Below are positions 24,288 to 34,059 of a stretch of DNA of 64,000 nucleotides, piece after piece. This DNA comes from RBG-13-68-16 sp050018455 (GTDB lineage: Bacteria > Acidobacteriota > Thermoanaerobaculia > Thermoanaerobaculales > Thermoanaerobaculaceae), in contig JBEKAA010000011.1 in the NCBI GenBank assembly GCA_050018455.1, positions 1 to 64,000 of the forward strand, given 5' to 3'. A program made the position numbers and the translations under genes. The stretch's first letter is position 1; every line of letters begins with the position of its first letter. The notes under the pieces were generated by a model. The model did no database searches, had not been told where the DNA came from, and saw only the letters and a program-made list of their open reading frames with translations.

Positions 24288-26069
24288 TCAGTCCTCCAGC
24301 CGGCGCACCGCCACCGCGACGGCCCCGGGGCCGACGTGGGCGGCCAGGGCGGCGGCAAGGTTCACGATCGGGATCTCGGACACCCCGAAGCGGGAACACA
24401 AGCGCTCGGCGACGTATTCTGCCGCCCCGACCGCGCTCGCGTGCGCGACCATGATGCGCACCGGCCGACCTCCGGCGAATTTCTTGACGCGCCCGGCGAT
24501 CCCCCGGAGCGACGCCGCGAATCCGAAGTACACCCCTGCCCGGGCGGCCCGGCCGTCATCTCCTATTGTGAGGAGGGGGTTGATCCCGAACAGGGTCGCC
24601 ACCCGGGCCTGAGAGGCCGAAATCCGCCCCCCGCGCACCGCGAGGTCCAGGGAGGCAAACGAGGCGAAGAGCCGGGTTTCGCGGCTCACACTTTCGGCGA
24701 CGGCAACGGCCCCGTCGAGGTCCTCACCGGCCGCGATCGCCTCCCCGACGGCCTCGGCGACCAGGCCGAGCGCGACCGAGATCTGGCGGGTATCCACGAC
24801 CCTGATGCGGCTGGGGTCCACCTGCCTGGCGGCAGCGAGCGCAGCCTGATATGTGCCCGAGAGGCCCGCCGAGAGGTGCAACGAGATGACGCCCTCGTGA
24901 TTCTCGAGCAGCCGCTGGAAGGTCGACCGGAAATCACCGACGGCGGGCTGGGAGGTCTTGGGCGCGACCATGTTGGCAGCCAGGCGCTGGTAGAACTGGG
25001 GCGGCGTGATATCCACGCCGTCGAGGAAAGTCTCGTCGCCGAAAGAGATTGAGAGAGGCACACGGACCAGGCCGGCGGCGTGAGCCTTCGCTTCCGGCAC
25101 GTCGCAGGAAGAGTCCGTGACAACCGCCAGAGTGGCTCCGCGCGCGGCGAGCTGCTGGAGCACCATGTCGTCGATCTTGGTGTGTTGCACGGTTCCGAAC
25201 GCGGCGAGCGTGGCGAACAGGCGCTGGGGCTCGTTGGTGTGCAGATGCACCCGCAGGCGCGATCCGCCTCCCGCGACGACAAGCGAGCCTCCCAACGTAT
25301 CCACCTCCCGTGCGACGGCCTTGCGGTCGAGGCGCTCGCCGATCAGCAACCCCTCGGAGCAGTAGCGATAGGTGAGGTCCAGATCAGCGTGGGCGGCGGC
25401 GAACGGCGTCGACTGCGCCAGTGACATCCCGGCGCGCCGCCAGCTTGCCGCCCTGCGATCGCGGAAGAAGGTGGAGATACCTTCGAGGAAGTACACGAAT
25501 CCCTGCGCCCCCGCGTCAACGACGCCGTGCCTGGCGAGAACCGCGAGCTGCTTGGGGGTATTGGCCAGCGCCTCACGCGCGCGGTCCAGGCCGCTCCCCA
25601 GCAATTCCCCGAAATCGTGGATCTTGCCGGCCTGCTCCTCGAGGGCAACCGTCCACGCCCGCAGGACCGACAGAATCGTTCCCTCGACCGGATGGGTGAG
25701 GGCCTGTTGCGCCGTTTCGGCGCCTCGGCGGACCGCGGCGACGAACTCCCGCGTGGTGACGCTCACTTTCGTCCCGATCGAATCCGCCATTCCGTGCAGG
25801 AACTGCGCCAGGATCGCTCCGGAGTTGCCGCGCGCGCCGTCGAGGGCCGCATCCGCAGCCGTGCGAGCGGTCTGTCCCACCGTGAGCTCGTTGGGTGTCG
25901 TCAGTGCGGCTGCGGCGGCACGCAGTGTCGACGCGAGGTTCGCTCCCGTGTCGGCGTCCGGTACCGGAAAGACGTTGATCCGGTTCAGCGTCTCCTGCTC
26001 CCGTGCCACTGCCAGAGCCCCGGCGCGCAGCGCGCGGGCGAGGCGGGGACCGGTGAGGATCTGGACCAT
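24288..26069 (-). CDS. DAK2-DegV fusion, fatty acid kinase type
   Basis: 593-residue protein. Residues 1-190 match the DhaL/DAK2 kinase domain (RINVFPVPDADTGANLASTL with the Asp-rich ADP/metal loop, GARGNSGAILAQFLHG); a middle region follows; residues about 315-593 match DegV/FakB (AVVTDSSCDVP, LSAGLSGTYQAAL, VDTRQISVALG). In Firmicutes FakA and FakB are separate and together phosphorylate fatty acids; the fusion suggests a one-chain fatty acid kinase. ATG 26069 (MVQILTG) is preferred over the earlier start at 26105. Confidence 0.88.
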   Translation of the reverse strand: MVQILTGPRLARALRAGALAVAREQETLNRINVFPVPDADTGANLASTLRAAAAALTTPNELTVGQTARTAADAALDGARGNSGAILAQFLHGMADSIGTKVSVTTREFVAAVRRGAETAQQALTHPVEGTILSVLRAWTVALEEQAGKIHDFGELLGSGLDRAREALANTPKQLAVLARHGVVDAGAQGFVYFLEGISTFFRDRRAASWRRAGMSLAQSTPFAAAHADLDLTYRYCSEGLLIGERLDRKAVAREVDTLGGSLVVAGGGSRLRVHLHTNEPQRLFATLAAFGTVQHTKIDDMVLQQLAARGATLAVVTDSSCDVPEAKAHAAGLVRVPLSISFGDETFLDGVDITPPQFYQRLAANMVAPKTSQPAVGDFRSTFQRLLENHEGVISLHLSAGLSGTYQAALAAARQVDPSRIRVVDTRQISVALGLVAEAVGEAIAAGEDLDGAVAVAESVSRETRLFASFASLDLAVRGGRISASQARVATLFGINPLLTIGDDGRAARAGVYFGFAASLRGIAGRVKKFAGGRPVRIMVAHASAVGAAEYVAERLCSRFGVSEIPIVNLAAALAAHVGPGAVAVAVRRLED

Positions 26070-26122
26070 CACAACCCCCCCGCACCAGTGTACGTCGGAT
26101 CGCACGACCGCACGGCGTCCGG

Positions 26123-26305
26123 CTACTCCTCGTCCTCATCCTCGGCTGCAACCATCTCCTCGAACTGTTCTTCGGAGACAAACGCGGCCGGGTCGTCGTT
26201 ACCGCACACAGGGCACGACGCCTCCACAACGCTGCCGTTGCCCCACTCGAAGACGTACGTCGGAGTCTCGCACTCCATGCAGATCACATATTCGGGATGC
26301 GTCAT
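26123..26305 (-). CDS. Small acidic zinc-ribbon protein, paralogue
   Basis: 60-residue protein MTHPEYVICMECETPTYVFE with CPVCGNDDPAAFVSEEQ and an acidic end. It shares the layout (Y-V/L-I-C-x-E-C-E, CxVCGN) with the 82-residue protein at 23956-24204 and lies just upstream of the DAK2-DegV gene, likely co-transcribed. Function unknown. Confidence 0.8.
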   Translation of the reverse strand: MTHPEYVICMECETPTYVFEWGNGSVVEASCPVCGNDDPAAFVSEEQFEEMVAAEDEDEE

Positions 26306-26397
26306 GTCTCATCGTATACCAAGTCCGGCTGCGCGCAGCAGTGGGTCGCGAATCCTAACCGGCAGGCATGTCGTGCCGCGGCTGATACCATCATGGT

Positions 26398-27171
26398 GTG
26401 AACGTCTTCGGGAGGCTCTACGACCTCACGTGGCGGCGCGTTCGCCACCTCGGGGGCGTCGCCTTGCTCGGTCGCGCGGTTGCGGCCCGGCTGGTCACGC
26501 CGCCGTGGGACGCGGGGGAGATCGTCAGGCAGGTCGAGGCGATGGGGATCCGCTCGGCGAACCTCGCCTGCGTGATCGCGCTGTTCACCGGGATGGTCCT
26601 GTCGCTCCAGACCGCGTACACGCTCGCGGCCTTCGGCGCAAAGCTCTACATCGGTGAGGTTGTTGGGCTCTCACTGGTGCGCGAGCTGGGGCCGGTGCTG
26701 ACGGCGCTGATGGTCGGTGGGCGTGTCGGCTCGGGGATCACGGCCGAACTCGGCAGCATGACGGTCAGCGAGCAGGTCGAGGCCATGCGCTCGCTCGGCG
26801 CAGATCCGCTGCGGAAGCTGGTTGTTCCCCGCATGTGGGCGCTCCTGGTGGGTCTTCCCCTGCTCGTCGTGCTCGCGGACATCGCGGGCATCTTCGGGGG
26901 CCTGCTCATCTCCACGTGGGAGCTTGGCCTGACGCCGGGCTTCTATTTCAATCACATGCTCCGGCTCTTGGAGTTCGGGGACTTCCTCTCCGGGATCGGC
27001 AAGTCGGTTTTCTTCGCCTTTGCGATCGGGTTGATCGCGTCGTACAACGGGCTCTCGGCGACCGGCGGAGCCAACGGAGTCGGCAAGGCGACTACGGACA
27101 CCGTCGTCGCGATCGCAATCACGGTCCTCGTGCTCGACTTCTTCCTGACGAAGCTGTTTCTGGCGCTATGA
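26398..27171 (+). CDS. mlaE: MlaE-family lipid ABC transporter permease
   Basis: 257-residue permease with five or six helices; GLSLVRELGPVLTALMVGGR, GSGITAELGSMTVSEQVEAM and RSLGADPLRKLVVPRMWALL are MlaE hallmarks. It moves phospholipids between the membranes with MlaF and MlaD. Start GTG 26398. Its stop overlaps mlaF by 4 nt. Confidence 0.93.
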   Translation: MNVFGRLYDLTWRRVRHLGGVALLGRAVAARLVTPPWDAGEIVRQVEAMGIRSANLACVIALFTGMVLSLQTAYTLAAFGAKLYIGEVVGLSLVRELGPVLTALMVGGRVGSGITAELGSMTVSEQVEAMRSLGADPLRKLVVPRMWALLVGLPLLVVLADIAGIFGGLLISTWELGLTPGFYFNHMLRLLEFGDFLSGIGKSVFFAFAIGLIASYNGLSATGGANGVGKATTDTVVAIAITVLVLDFFLTKLFLAL

Positions 27172-27920
27172 GCGAGACACGGCCGGTCGTCGTCGAGGTC
27201 CACGAGCTGCGGAAGTCGTTCGGGGCTCACACGGTGCTCGACGGCGTGAGCCTCGAGATGCTGCGCGGTGAGACGGTGGTCGTCCTCGGAGGTTCCGGCG
27301 AAGGGAAGTCGGTCTTCCTCAAACATGTCAACGGTCTTCTCCGGCCTGACCACGGCAGCGTGAGCGTGCTGGGGTGCGGCGTGTCGGGACTCCCCGAGGA
27401 CGAAATGGTCGGCCTTCGGCGGCGCGTGAGCTACATCTTCCAGCAGGGCGCTCTGTTCGACTCGCTCACGGTCGGGGAGAACGTGGCATTTCCGCTGCGA
27501 GAGCACACGGGCCTTGGGGACAGCGAGGTTGCCCGGCGCGTGGCCGTGTTGCTGGAGCGGGTCGGGCTCGCGGGAACCGAAGCGCTCGCGCCTTCGGAGC
27601 TCTCGGGCGGGATGAGAAAGAGGGTCGCACTGGCGCGCGGCCTCGCGCTCGACCCCGAGGTCATCCTCTACGACGAACCCACCGCCGGCCTCGACCCGTT
27701 GACCGGGCTGGCGATCACGGCGCTCATCGGCGAAGTCACCCGCACTACGGGCGCCACTTCGCTTGTGGTGACCCACGACATCGCCGTGGCCGCCAAGCTC
27801 GCAGACCGGGTCGCGTTCCTGAGCAGGGGACGGTTCGCGTTCATGGGAACGATGGCGGCAGCAATTCGGCAGGAAGGGGACGTGGGTCAGTTCGTCCGCG
27901 CGGGAGGTCTCTATGCTTGA
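27168..27920 (+). CDS. mlaF: MlaF-family ABC transporter ATPase
   Basis: 250-residue ATPase: Walker A GGSGEGKS, LSGGMRKRVALARGLAL signature, Walker B VILYDEPTAGLDP and switch His in VVTHD. The Q-loop lies in SYIFQQGALFDSLTVGENVA. It overlaps mlaE and mlaD, so the three are one operon. Confidence 0.94.
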   Translation: MSETRPVVVEVHELRKSFGAHTVLDGVSLEMLRGETVVVLGGSGEGKSVFLKHVNGLLRPDHGSVSVLGCGVSGLPEDEMVGLRRRVSYIFQQGALFDSLTVGENVAFPLREHTGLGDSEVARRVAVLLERVGLAGTEALAPSELSGGMRKRVALARGLALDPEVILYDEPTAGLDPLTGLAITALIGEVTRTTGATSLVVTHDIAVAAKLADRVAFLSRGRFAFMGTMAAAIRQEGDVGQFVRAGGLYA

Positions 27921-29094
27921 AGCGGATCGGCACCGTCGGCTTAGGGTTGGCCTGTTCACGGCGTGCCTGCTCCTGGCCTTCGCTCTCATCATCATGTTGA
28001 TCGGCAAGAAACAGGGGCTGTTCCAGCGCCACGAACGGTACGAGGCACGGTTCGAGCACGTCGGCGGCATCGTCCCTGGCGCGTCCGTCTGGCTCAACGG
28101 GGTGGTCGTGGGTGCCGTCGAGGAGGTGGAGCTCCCCAGCGATCCGAGTCAGCGCCAGATCACGGTGACGTTTCGGATCAATGCGCGCCTCTCGGAGCGC
28201 GTCCGCGCCGACTCCCGGGTTCGCATCCGCACCCTCGGGCTACTCGGCGACCGCTACCTCGAAGTCTCCTCGGGCAGCGCCTCGCAGCCGCTCCTTCCGC
28301 CCGGCGGCGTGATCCCGAGCGAGGAGCCCACGGATGTCGCCGCGGTTCTCTCCCGGGGCGGGGACGCGATGACGAACGTGCAGGCGATCTCGTCGTCCCT
28401 GCGAAGGATCCTCGACAGGGTGGAGCAGGGCCAGGGGATCGTCGGGGAGCTTACCGTCAACCCTGAATCCGGGCACCAGGTGGTAGCCCGGCTCAACTCT
28501 GTGCTGGAGGAGACCGACGGGCTCCTGCGGGACCTGCGCGCCGGCAAGGGCGCTCTCGGCAAGCTCATAGCCGATCCCAAGCTGGAGTCGCAGTTCGTCG
28601 AGGATCTCGCCGGCATGGCCCACGCGGGACGCCAGGTTGGCCAGGCGTTGGCGAGGGACCTGGCCCGGGACGACTCGGTCGTGGCGGGGCTGCTTCGGGA
28701 TCCCATGGGTCGGGAACGCCTGCAGCAGGCACTGGAGGGCGTCGGGCAGGCCGCGGCCGCAGCCACGGTGGCGGCAAAGGAGATCACCGAAGGGGAAGGG
28801 ACGCTGCCGCGCCTGATGAACGACAAGGAATACGCCCGACGGTTCCTCGACGACCTCGCGGTGATGACATATTCGTTGCGTCAGGTCGCGGAAAAGCTGG
28901 ACCACGGTCAGGGGAGCGCCGCACGGCTGATCAACGATCCCGGTCTGGTCCGCGATCTCGAGAACGTTGTCCGGGGGGTGCAGGACTCGAAGCTCGCGAC
29001 CTGGTACGTGCGCAACCGGCGGGCGAGGGGCGAGCAGGTGGCGACTCCGACCGTTGCGGTTCCCGCCACGCCTGCACCCGCTCCGAAGGAGTGA
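27913..29094 (+). CDS. mlaD: MlaD-family MCE-domain lipid transport protein
   Basis: 393-residue protein with an N-terminal membrane anchor (VGLFTACLLLAFALIIMLIG) and an MCE domain (about 45-120: FEHVGGIVPGASVWLNGVVV, RIRTLGLLGDRYLEVSSGS), then a long helical tail with repeats of the LIADPKLESQFVEDL type. It forms the periplasmic ring of the MlaFED complex. The last 187 nt overlap the convergent gene on the other strand. Confidence 0.92.
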   Translation: MLEADRHRRLRVGLFTACLLLAFALIIMLIGKKQGLFQRHERYEARFEHVGGIVPGASVWLNGVVVGAVEEVELPSDPSQRQITVTFRINARLSERVRADSRVRIRTLGLLGDRYLEVSSGSASQPLLPPGGVIPSEEPTDVAAVLSRGGDAMTNVQAISSSLRRILDRVEQGQGIVGELTVNPESGHQVVARLNSVLEETDGLLRDLRAGKGALGKLIADPKLESQFVEDLAGMAHAGRQVGQALARDLARDDSVVAGLLRDPMGRERLQQALEGVGQAAAAATVAAKEITEGEGTLPRLMNDKEYARRFLDDLAVMTYSLRQVAEKLDHGQGSAARLINDPGLVRDLENVVRGVQDSKLATWYVRNRRARGEQVATPTVAVPATPAPAPKE

Positions 29095-30794
29095 GCGATG
29101 GGGACGACCCTCGTGCCCGGCATTGCGTAGACCGTGATCGTGTCTCCGACGCCCCCCACGGCCGTCCCTTTCGTCCGGGTGACCTCGAGCAGGGCGGCGA
29201 GCCGGGCCGCGTCGTCCCGGTAGCCGAACGCCCGAAGGTAGGGAACGCCGACCGCCTCCGCGAAGCTCGAGACCGCCAGGTAACTACCCGGGGGCAGCGC
29301 CCGAGACGCGAGAGCGTCGACGGCCCCGGGCATCTCGGCGCCCGGATCGCCGGCGCCGATGTAGGCGTAGGCCATTGGGTGCCAACCCCTTGCGGCGGCC
29401 TCGCGTGCAAGACGAGTCCAGTCCTGGCCCCAGTCGAGGTTCGAGTCGTTCAGGAAGCGCGCGCCATTGCGACTCCCTCCGACGAGCATGGAGAAGTGGG
29501 CGATATAGTGGGGAAACACAATCACAGGCGAGGCGACCAGGCCGACCGCCAGGATTCGCACCGCCCAGCGGTTCCAGCGGACGGCGTGATGGGCCCCCAC
29601 CATCGCGAGCAGCGGGATGACCGGCATCAGATGGCGTGCGCCGATGTTGTAGCTCGTGCCGAGCGAGATCGCAAAGTAGGTAGCGACCACTGCCAGCATT
29701 GCGAGTTCGGTCCGTGCGCGCGTCCGCGCCGCCCCGACGAGTCCGGCGCCCGCGAGGAGGAGGAATGGCAGCGAGGTCTTCAGCGCGAGGGCCGCCGGGA
29801 AGTACAGCCAGAAGCCGCGCGACGACGTTGTGCCGAACAGCACGTTGATGCCCTGGCCGTGAAGGTCGGTCTCGTGGACGTAGGCGAGTCCGAGTCCGTA
29901 GTGCGCCAGGGGCCGGCTGATCCCGGCGACTGCCTGCAGGTGCTGCGACAGCCCAGCGGTCCTGGGCCAGAGCCCCAGCACCGTCGAGATGGTCGCCCGC
30001 TCCTCGGCGAGGGTGGAATGGCGCAGGGGAATTGCCATGCCGGCCACGGCGATGGCGAGGGCGACGGCGCACGCGCCCGCGAAGCGCACCAGCTCCCGGT
30101 GCCGCCGTGACCGCGCGACCGCCACCAGCACGGCCACCGCGGCTATCGGAACCAGATACACCGCCGAAAACTTCGCAAGCAGCGTGAGACCGAGGGCGAC
30201 GCCAAAGCCGAGCCAACCGGAAGTCCGCCCGGCAAGCCATCGGTGCAGGAGGTAGAGGGTCCAGGTCCAACCGGCGGCGGCGGCCACGTCCGTGTGTACG
30301 ACGAATGAGTGGCCGAGCACGAGCGGCTGACACGCAACTGCGAGGGTGGCGAGCAGAGCGGACCTGTCATCGAACGCCCAAGAGGCCCACTCGAAGACCC
30401 CGATGAGCAGAATGAGCAGGAAGAGCAACTGCGGGAGGCGCGCAGCCCGCAGGATAGTCGCCGCGGATACGGTGTTGCCGTAGAGGAATCGGTGCACCTC
30501 CTCCAACAGCGCGTGAAGCCTCTCGACCGGCGGTGCCGCCACGGGCCGGAGTCCGAGCGGCAAGAGGGCGGCGCCGGAGAACAGCTTGGAGAGCGGCGGA
30601 TGTTCCGGGTTCAGGTCGGCGTGGCCGTCGTGGACGTAGGTGAAGGCGGCCAGCGTGTGGTACGGCTCGTCATTTGTGGCCGAGTTGTCCCACCCGGCGC
30701 CCGCGGCCGCCACTAGCGCAAGCGCGATGATCGCACCGGCGAACGCGCCCTCGTGCGATCTTCGCGGCAGGCAAGCCCTGTCGGTCGGCGTCAT
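28908..30794 (-). CDS. GT-C membrane glycosyltransferase (PMT/ArnT-like)
   Basis: 628-residue membrane protein with 10-12 helices. The N-terminal loop carries NDEPYHTLAAFTYVHDGHAD and NPEHPPLSKLF, the acidic-residue pattern of dolichyl- or undecaprenyl-phosphate sugar transferases. A soluble C-terminal part follows (NDSNLDWGQDWTRLAREAAA). The last 62 residues are encoded antisense to mlaD and look less protein-like, so the functional end may be near 29090. First of three such genes on this strand. Confidence 0.83.
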   Translation of the reverse strand: MTPTDRACLPRRSHEGAFAGAIIALALVAAAGAGWDNSATNDEPYHTLAAFTYVHDGHADLNPEHPPLSKLFSGAALLPLGLRPVAAPPVERLHALLEEVHRFLYGNTVSAATILRAARLPQLLFLLILLIGVFEWASWAFDDRSALLATLAVACQPLVLGHSFVVHTDVAAAAGWTWTLYLLHRWLAGRTSGWLGFGVALGLTLLAKFSAVYLVPIAAVAVLVAVARSRRHRELVRFAGACAVALAIAVAGMAIPLRHSTLAEERATISTVLGLWPRTAGLSQHLQAVAGISRPLAHYGLGLAYVHETDLHGQGINVLFGTTSSRGFWLYFPAALALKTSLPFLLLAGAGLVGAARTRARTELAMLAVVATYFAISLGTSYNIGARHLMPVIPLLAMVGAHHAVRWNRWAVRILAVGLVASPVIVFPHYIAHFSMLVGGSRNGARFLNDSNLDWGQDWTRLAREAAARGWHPMAYAYIGAGDPGAEMPGAVDALASRALPPGSYLAVSSFAEAVGVPYLRAFGYRDDAARLAALLEVTRTKGTAVGGVGDTITVYAMPGTRVVPIAHSFGAGAGVAGTATVGVATCSPLARRLRTYQVASFESCTPRTTFSRSRTRPGSLISRAALP

Positions 30795-30834
30795 CGATCC
30801 TGATTATCACAGCGGGTGGTCGGTGGCAAATTTC

Positions 30835-32478
30835 TCAGGGGACCGCGATTACGCGGAACATCGGTCCCGGCGGTGTGCGGCCGGGGTGGGAGGCGAACTC
30901 CGCGACCGTCCTTGCTCCGGGGGGGATGTGAAGCTGGCTCTGGACCAGAACCGGCCGTCCGCTGGCCGCGAAGAGTTCATCGCTGTCCTTGACGAGAAGC
31001 ACGGAGCCTGGAGGAGGCTGCACGGTGCCATCCAAGGGATAGATGTGGAACGCCGCGAGCCCACCGCGCTGAAACAGCGCAGGATCCAGTCCCCCCAGGT
31101 ACGCAAGAAGAATGTACGGCTGGTTCACGAAGCCGTTTTCGTCGCGGAAGGCTCCAGGTGCGAAGTAGAGATCAGCATGCTGGGCAGCACGGGCCGTCTG
31201 GACCGCCTCGGTGAGCCCCCGGTTGAACCAGGTCGAAGCTCTTTCCGGGTAGAAGGCGAAAAAGTCAAAGAGGAAGGCGCTAACCTCGAGTGCGGCGACT
31301 GCGAAGCCCGCAAGGACGATGCGCGGCCGGTCCGACAGAAACTCGATCACGGCGGCCGTCCCGACGATGGCCAGGACTGTCACGAACGGTACCGCGCCGA
31401 TCGTTCGCGTGGCGTGTCCCGCACTGTCGGTGATGGAGCCCGCCATTGGGAAGGCGAGGAAGCCCGCCAAGGCGAATTTCGAAAAGGCGCTGCGCTTCCT
31501 GATCGCCACCACGGCGCCCACGATCACGAGCGGCGCCATGAAGAGGAACAACTCCCCTCCGAAACCGGTGTGGTGGCGAACGATCGGATCCCCGTGGGTG
31601 AGCAGGAACCGCGGGGAGAAGTAGGCTAGGTAGCGCGTGATCACCTCAAGCACCTGACTGGCAAGACCGGCATCCTCCTGCCACCCCGCAACGATGTGCA
31701 GGCGGGCGGTGAGGGCGCCAGGGTGCGCCGCCATCCAGCGCAGGGCCACGCCCAGGCCGAGCACGAACGGCCACGACGCGAGAACACACCGGGTCCTTGC
31801 ACCACGCAGATCCCGCCAGGAGACCACCACGAGCACGATGGCGAGCAAAGGCGCCACCAAGCGACCGGCGGAGTACGAGTAGAAGGCCAGTGTCCAGGCG
31901 CTCCAGCTCACCATGAAAGGGAGCACCCGGCGGGTGCGCAGTGCGACGAGCCAAGCCCACCACGCAAGTGCAATCATGCAGGGTAAGACAACGGGCTCCA
32001 TCGCGACGCGGCTCGGGGTGAACAGCCACGGGAGGAGCGCCGTCAGCAGGAACGCCAGCCGTGCAAGGCCACGGCGAGAAGTGGCTTCTTGAACGACGAG
32101 GGCCACGAAAAGAGCGCTCGCCAGGGCGAACAGCGCAGAACCGATCCGGATGGCGAGAATGCTCGGGCCGAAGGCCCCAACCAGCGGCACGAGGGAATAG
32201 GCAAGAACGGGGTTCTTGTATTCTCCGAAGGAACGGAAGAAGAGAGGCAGCCGCACCCCGGCTTCGTCCGATCCGGTGCGCAGGATCGAGTACGCGTTGT
32301 AGCCGTACGAGGCTTCGTCCACATAGAGGCCCGGCGGCGCCGACTCGAGGGCGACGAAGTGAAGGAGCACGGCTGCAAGCGCGAGGGCCGCGAGGACCCT
32401 GAGGCCAGCCTGGCTCTCCAGCACCTCGTTCAGGCCCCCGGTGCCCACCGTTTCATCGCTCGGTCCGGCAAGGCTCAT
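30835..32478 (-). CDS. GT-C membrane glycosyltransferase
   Basis: 547-residue membrane protein. An acidic loop YVDEASYGYNAYSILRTGSD follows the first helix, as in GT39/GT83-type transferases, and about eleven hydrophobic segments are visible, followed by a C-terminal soluble region (HIYPLDGTVQPPPGSVLLVK). Donor would be a lipid-linked sugar in the inner membrane; acceptor unknown. 13 bp separate it from the downstream gene of the same type. Confidence 0.82.
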   Translation of the reverse strand: MSLAGPSDETVGTGGLNEVLESQAGLRVLAALALAAVLLHFVALESAPPGLYVDEASYGYNAYSILRTGSDEAGVRLPLFFRSFGEYKNPVLAYSLVPLVGAFGPSILAIRIGSALFALASALFVALVVQEATSRRGLARLAFLLTALLPWLFTPSRVAMEPVVLPCMIALAWWAWLVALRTRRVLPFMVSWSAWTLAFYSYSAGRLVAPLLAIVLVVVSWRDLRGARTRCVLASWPFVLGLGVALRWMAAHPGALTARLHIVAGWQEDAGLASQVLEVITRYLAYFSPRFLLTHGDPIVRHHTGFGGELFLFMAPLVIVGAVVAIRKRSAFSKFALAGFLAFPMAGSITDSAGHATRTIGAVPFVTVLAIVGTAAVIEFLSDRPRIVLAGFAVAALEVSAFLFDFFAFYPERASTWFNRGLTEAVQTARAAQHADLYFAPGAFRDENGFVNQPYILLAYLGGLDPALFQRGGLAAFHIYPLDGTVQPPPGSVLLVKDSDELFAASGRPVLVQSQLHIPPGARTVAEFASHPGRTPPGPMFRVIAVP

Positions 32479-32490
32479 GGCAGCCCGATT

Positions 32491-33975
32491 CTATCCTGGC
32501 CCGGACCGGTCGCCGGGGCGCGCTCGGGGCACGAGCAGCCTCGCTCCTGGTACGGCGAGCCTGGGCGACAGGCCGAGCGCGTCGGCCAGGCGCTGGAGAT
32601 CGGATGCGGTGGCCATCCCCGGCGCGACCACGACGGCCGTACGTCTCACCTGCGGGCGCAGCTCTACGAGGAGCCGGTCCAGCTCCCCGGGCGCAGGCCG
32701 GTCCACCTGCGGGTCATACCAGCCGGGATGCGCCTGAGCCGAGGTCGGGTAGTTCGCCAGGTCGAAAACGGTTCGGTCGCGCCCGAGGTGATAGGCGATC
32801 CCCAACCTCCAATACCCGCCGATCACGACCACACCGCCGCCGGGCAGGCCTGCGCGCAGCGCGGCGGCGAGACGCTGCTCGGAGCTCGCAGGCTGCCCGG
32901 CCCACAGCAACAGTGACGCCGCGGTCACGGCCGCCGCGGAGAGCACAACCGCCGCCGCCACCACACGCGAGGGCCGGCGGCCGCTTGCTCCGGCCCCGAG
33001 CAGGACAAGGAACGGCACGAGGGAGATCGCCTCGGCGCGACCCGGGTACAACACGGGAACGCCGAGCGCGACCAGCCCCCCCAGCACGGCCGCGGGCAGG
33101 AGGAAGCCGACCAGCGGACGGCGGACGGGGCAAGCGCCGGAGCAGGCCGCGCCCAGCAGGGCCAGCACGAGGGAGGCCCCAACCACCTCGACCCACGCCG
33201 GGGCGGAGGCGAGGTCGAGAAACGCTGCGAAACCCCCGAGCGGTGAGAGCAGCCGGACCGGGGCCGCGATCTTCCCCACGAGAGTGAGCGTCTGCCATGC
33301 CCCGGCCATCCAGGCGATCGCCGCCGCGGGCTGATGGACCGCCACCGGCAGCCAGGGGATCTGGGAGGCGAGACCCGCCGCGACGGCCGCGACCGCCCGG
33401 TCCCGTGCTGGCCGCGGGAGCAGCAGCGCAACGGCCACCGCCGCTACCGCGAGGACCATGCCGAGGGCGTGGCTCCAGCCGGCGAGGGCCAACGCTGAGG
33501 CGAGGCCGACTGCTCCACCCTCGCCGTGAGCCAGCGCCTCCATCCTCTCCCAAGCCCAAGCTGCGGCGAGTAGCACCAGGGCGTACGCACGCCCCTCGCA
33601 TGACCACGCCACGGCGAGAGGGTGAACCGCAACCAAGGCTCCGGTCCACCAGCCGGCTCGATCGCCGAACGCCCGACGGGCCGCCTGGGCGGCAAGGAGC
33701 ACAGCGGCTGTTCCAGCGGCGACCGAGATGGTCCGCGCGGCCGCGAGAGGTTCGATGCCGAGAGTCGCGAGGAGCTTCACGAGCAGGTACGGCAGCGGAG
33801 GACCCGAGTCGAGCCGCAGCGCGGCGACCAGATCGGCAAGAGGGAGCTTCGAGACCCAGGCGGTGAAGTACTCGTCGTGCCACGGCCGGCGAAGGATCGC
33901 GCCGGCGACCCTGGGAGCCATCGCGGCCAGTGCGAGGGCCGCCCATTGCCAGCGCTCTGTCTGCGGACGTGGCAC
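32491..33975 (-). CDS. GT-C-like membrane glycosyltransferase
   Basis: About 494 residues from a GTG at 33975 (the frame is open to 34119 but that part overlaps the divergent promoter). RRPWHDEYFTAWVSKLPLAD gives the acidic catalytic loop and LRLDSGPPLPYLLVKLLATL the following helix; about ten helices follow. Composition is extremely Ala/Gly/Arg-rich, like its neighbours. It likely acts with the two genes downstream on envelope glycans. Confidence 0.72.
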   Translation of the reverse strand: MPRPQTERWQWAALALAAMAPRVAGAILRRPWHDEYFTAWVSKLPLADLVAALRLDSGPPLPYLLVKLLATLGIEPLAAARTISVAAGTAAVLLAAQAARRAFGDRAGWWTGALVAVHPLAVAWSCEGRAYALVLLAAAWAWERMEALAHGEGGAVGLASALALAGWSHALGMVLAVAAVAVALLLPRPARDRAVAAVAAGLASQIPWLPVAVHQPAAAIAWMAGAWQTLTLVGKIAAPVRLLSPLGGFAAFLDLASAPAWVEVVGASLVLALLGAACSGACPVRRPLVGFLLPAAVLGGLVALGVPVLYPGRAEAISLVPFLVLLGAGASGRRPSRVVAAAVVLSAAAVTAASLLLWAGQPASSEQRLAAALRAGLPGGGVVVIGGYWRLGIAYHLGRDRTVFDLANYPTSAQAHPGWYDPQVDRPAPGELDRLLVELRPQVRRTAVVVAPGMATASDLQRLADALGLSPRLAVPGARLLVPRARPGDRSGPG

Positions 33976-34059
33976 CTGTGCAGTCTCACCGTGGAGCCCG
34001 GTCGGCGTCAAGGCGCGGGTATCATGACCCGTCGTGCCCAATCTGCACGGGAGGTGCGT

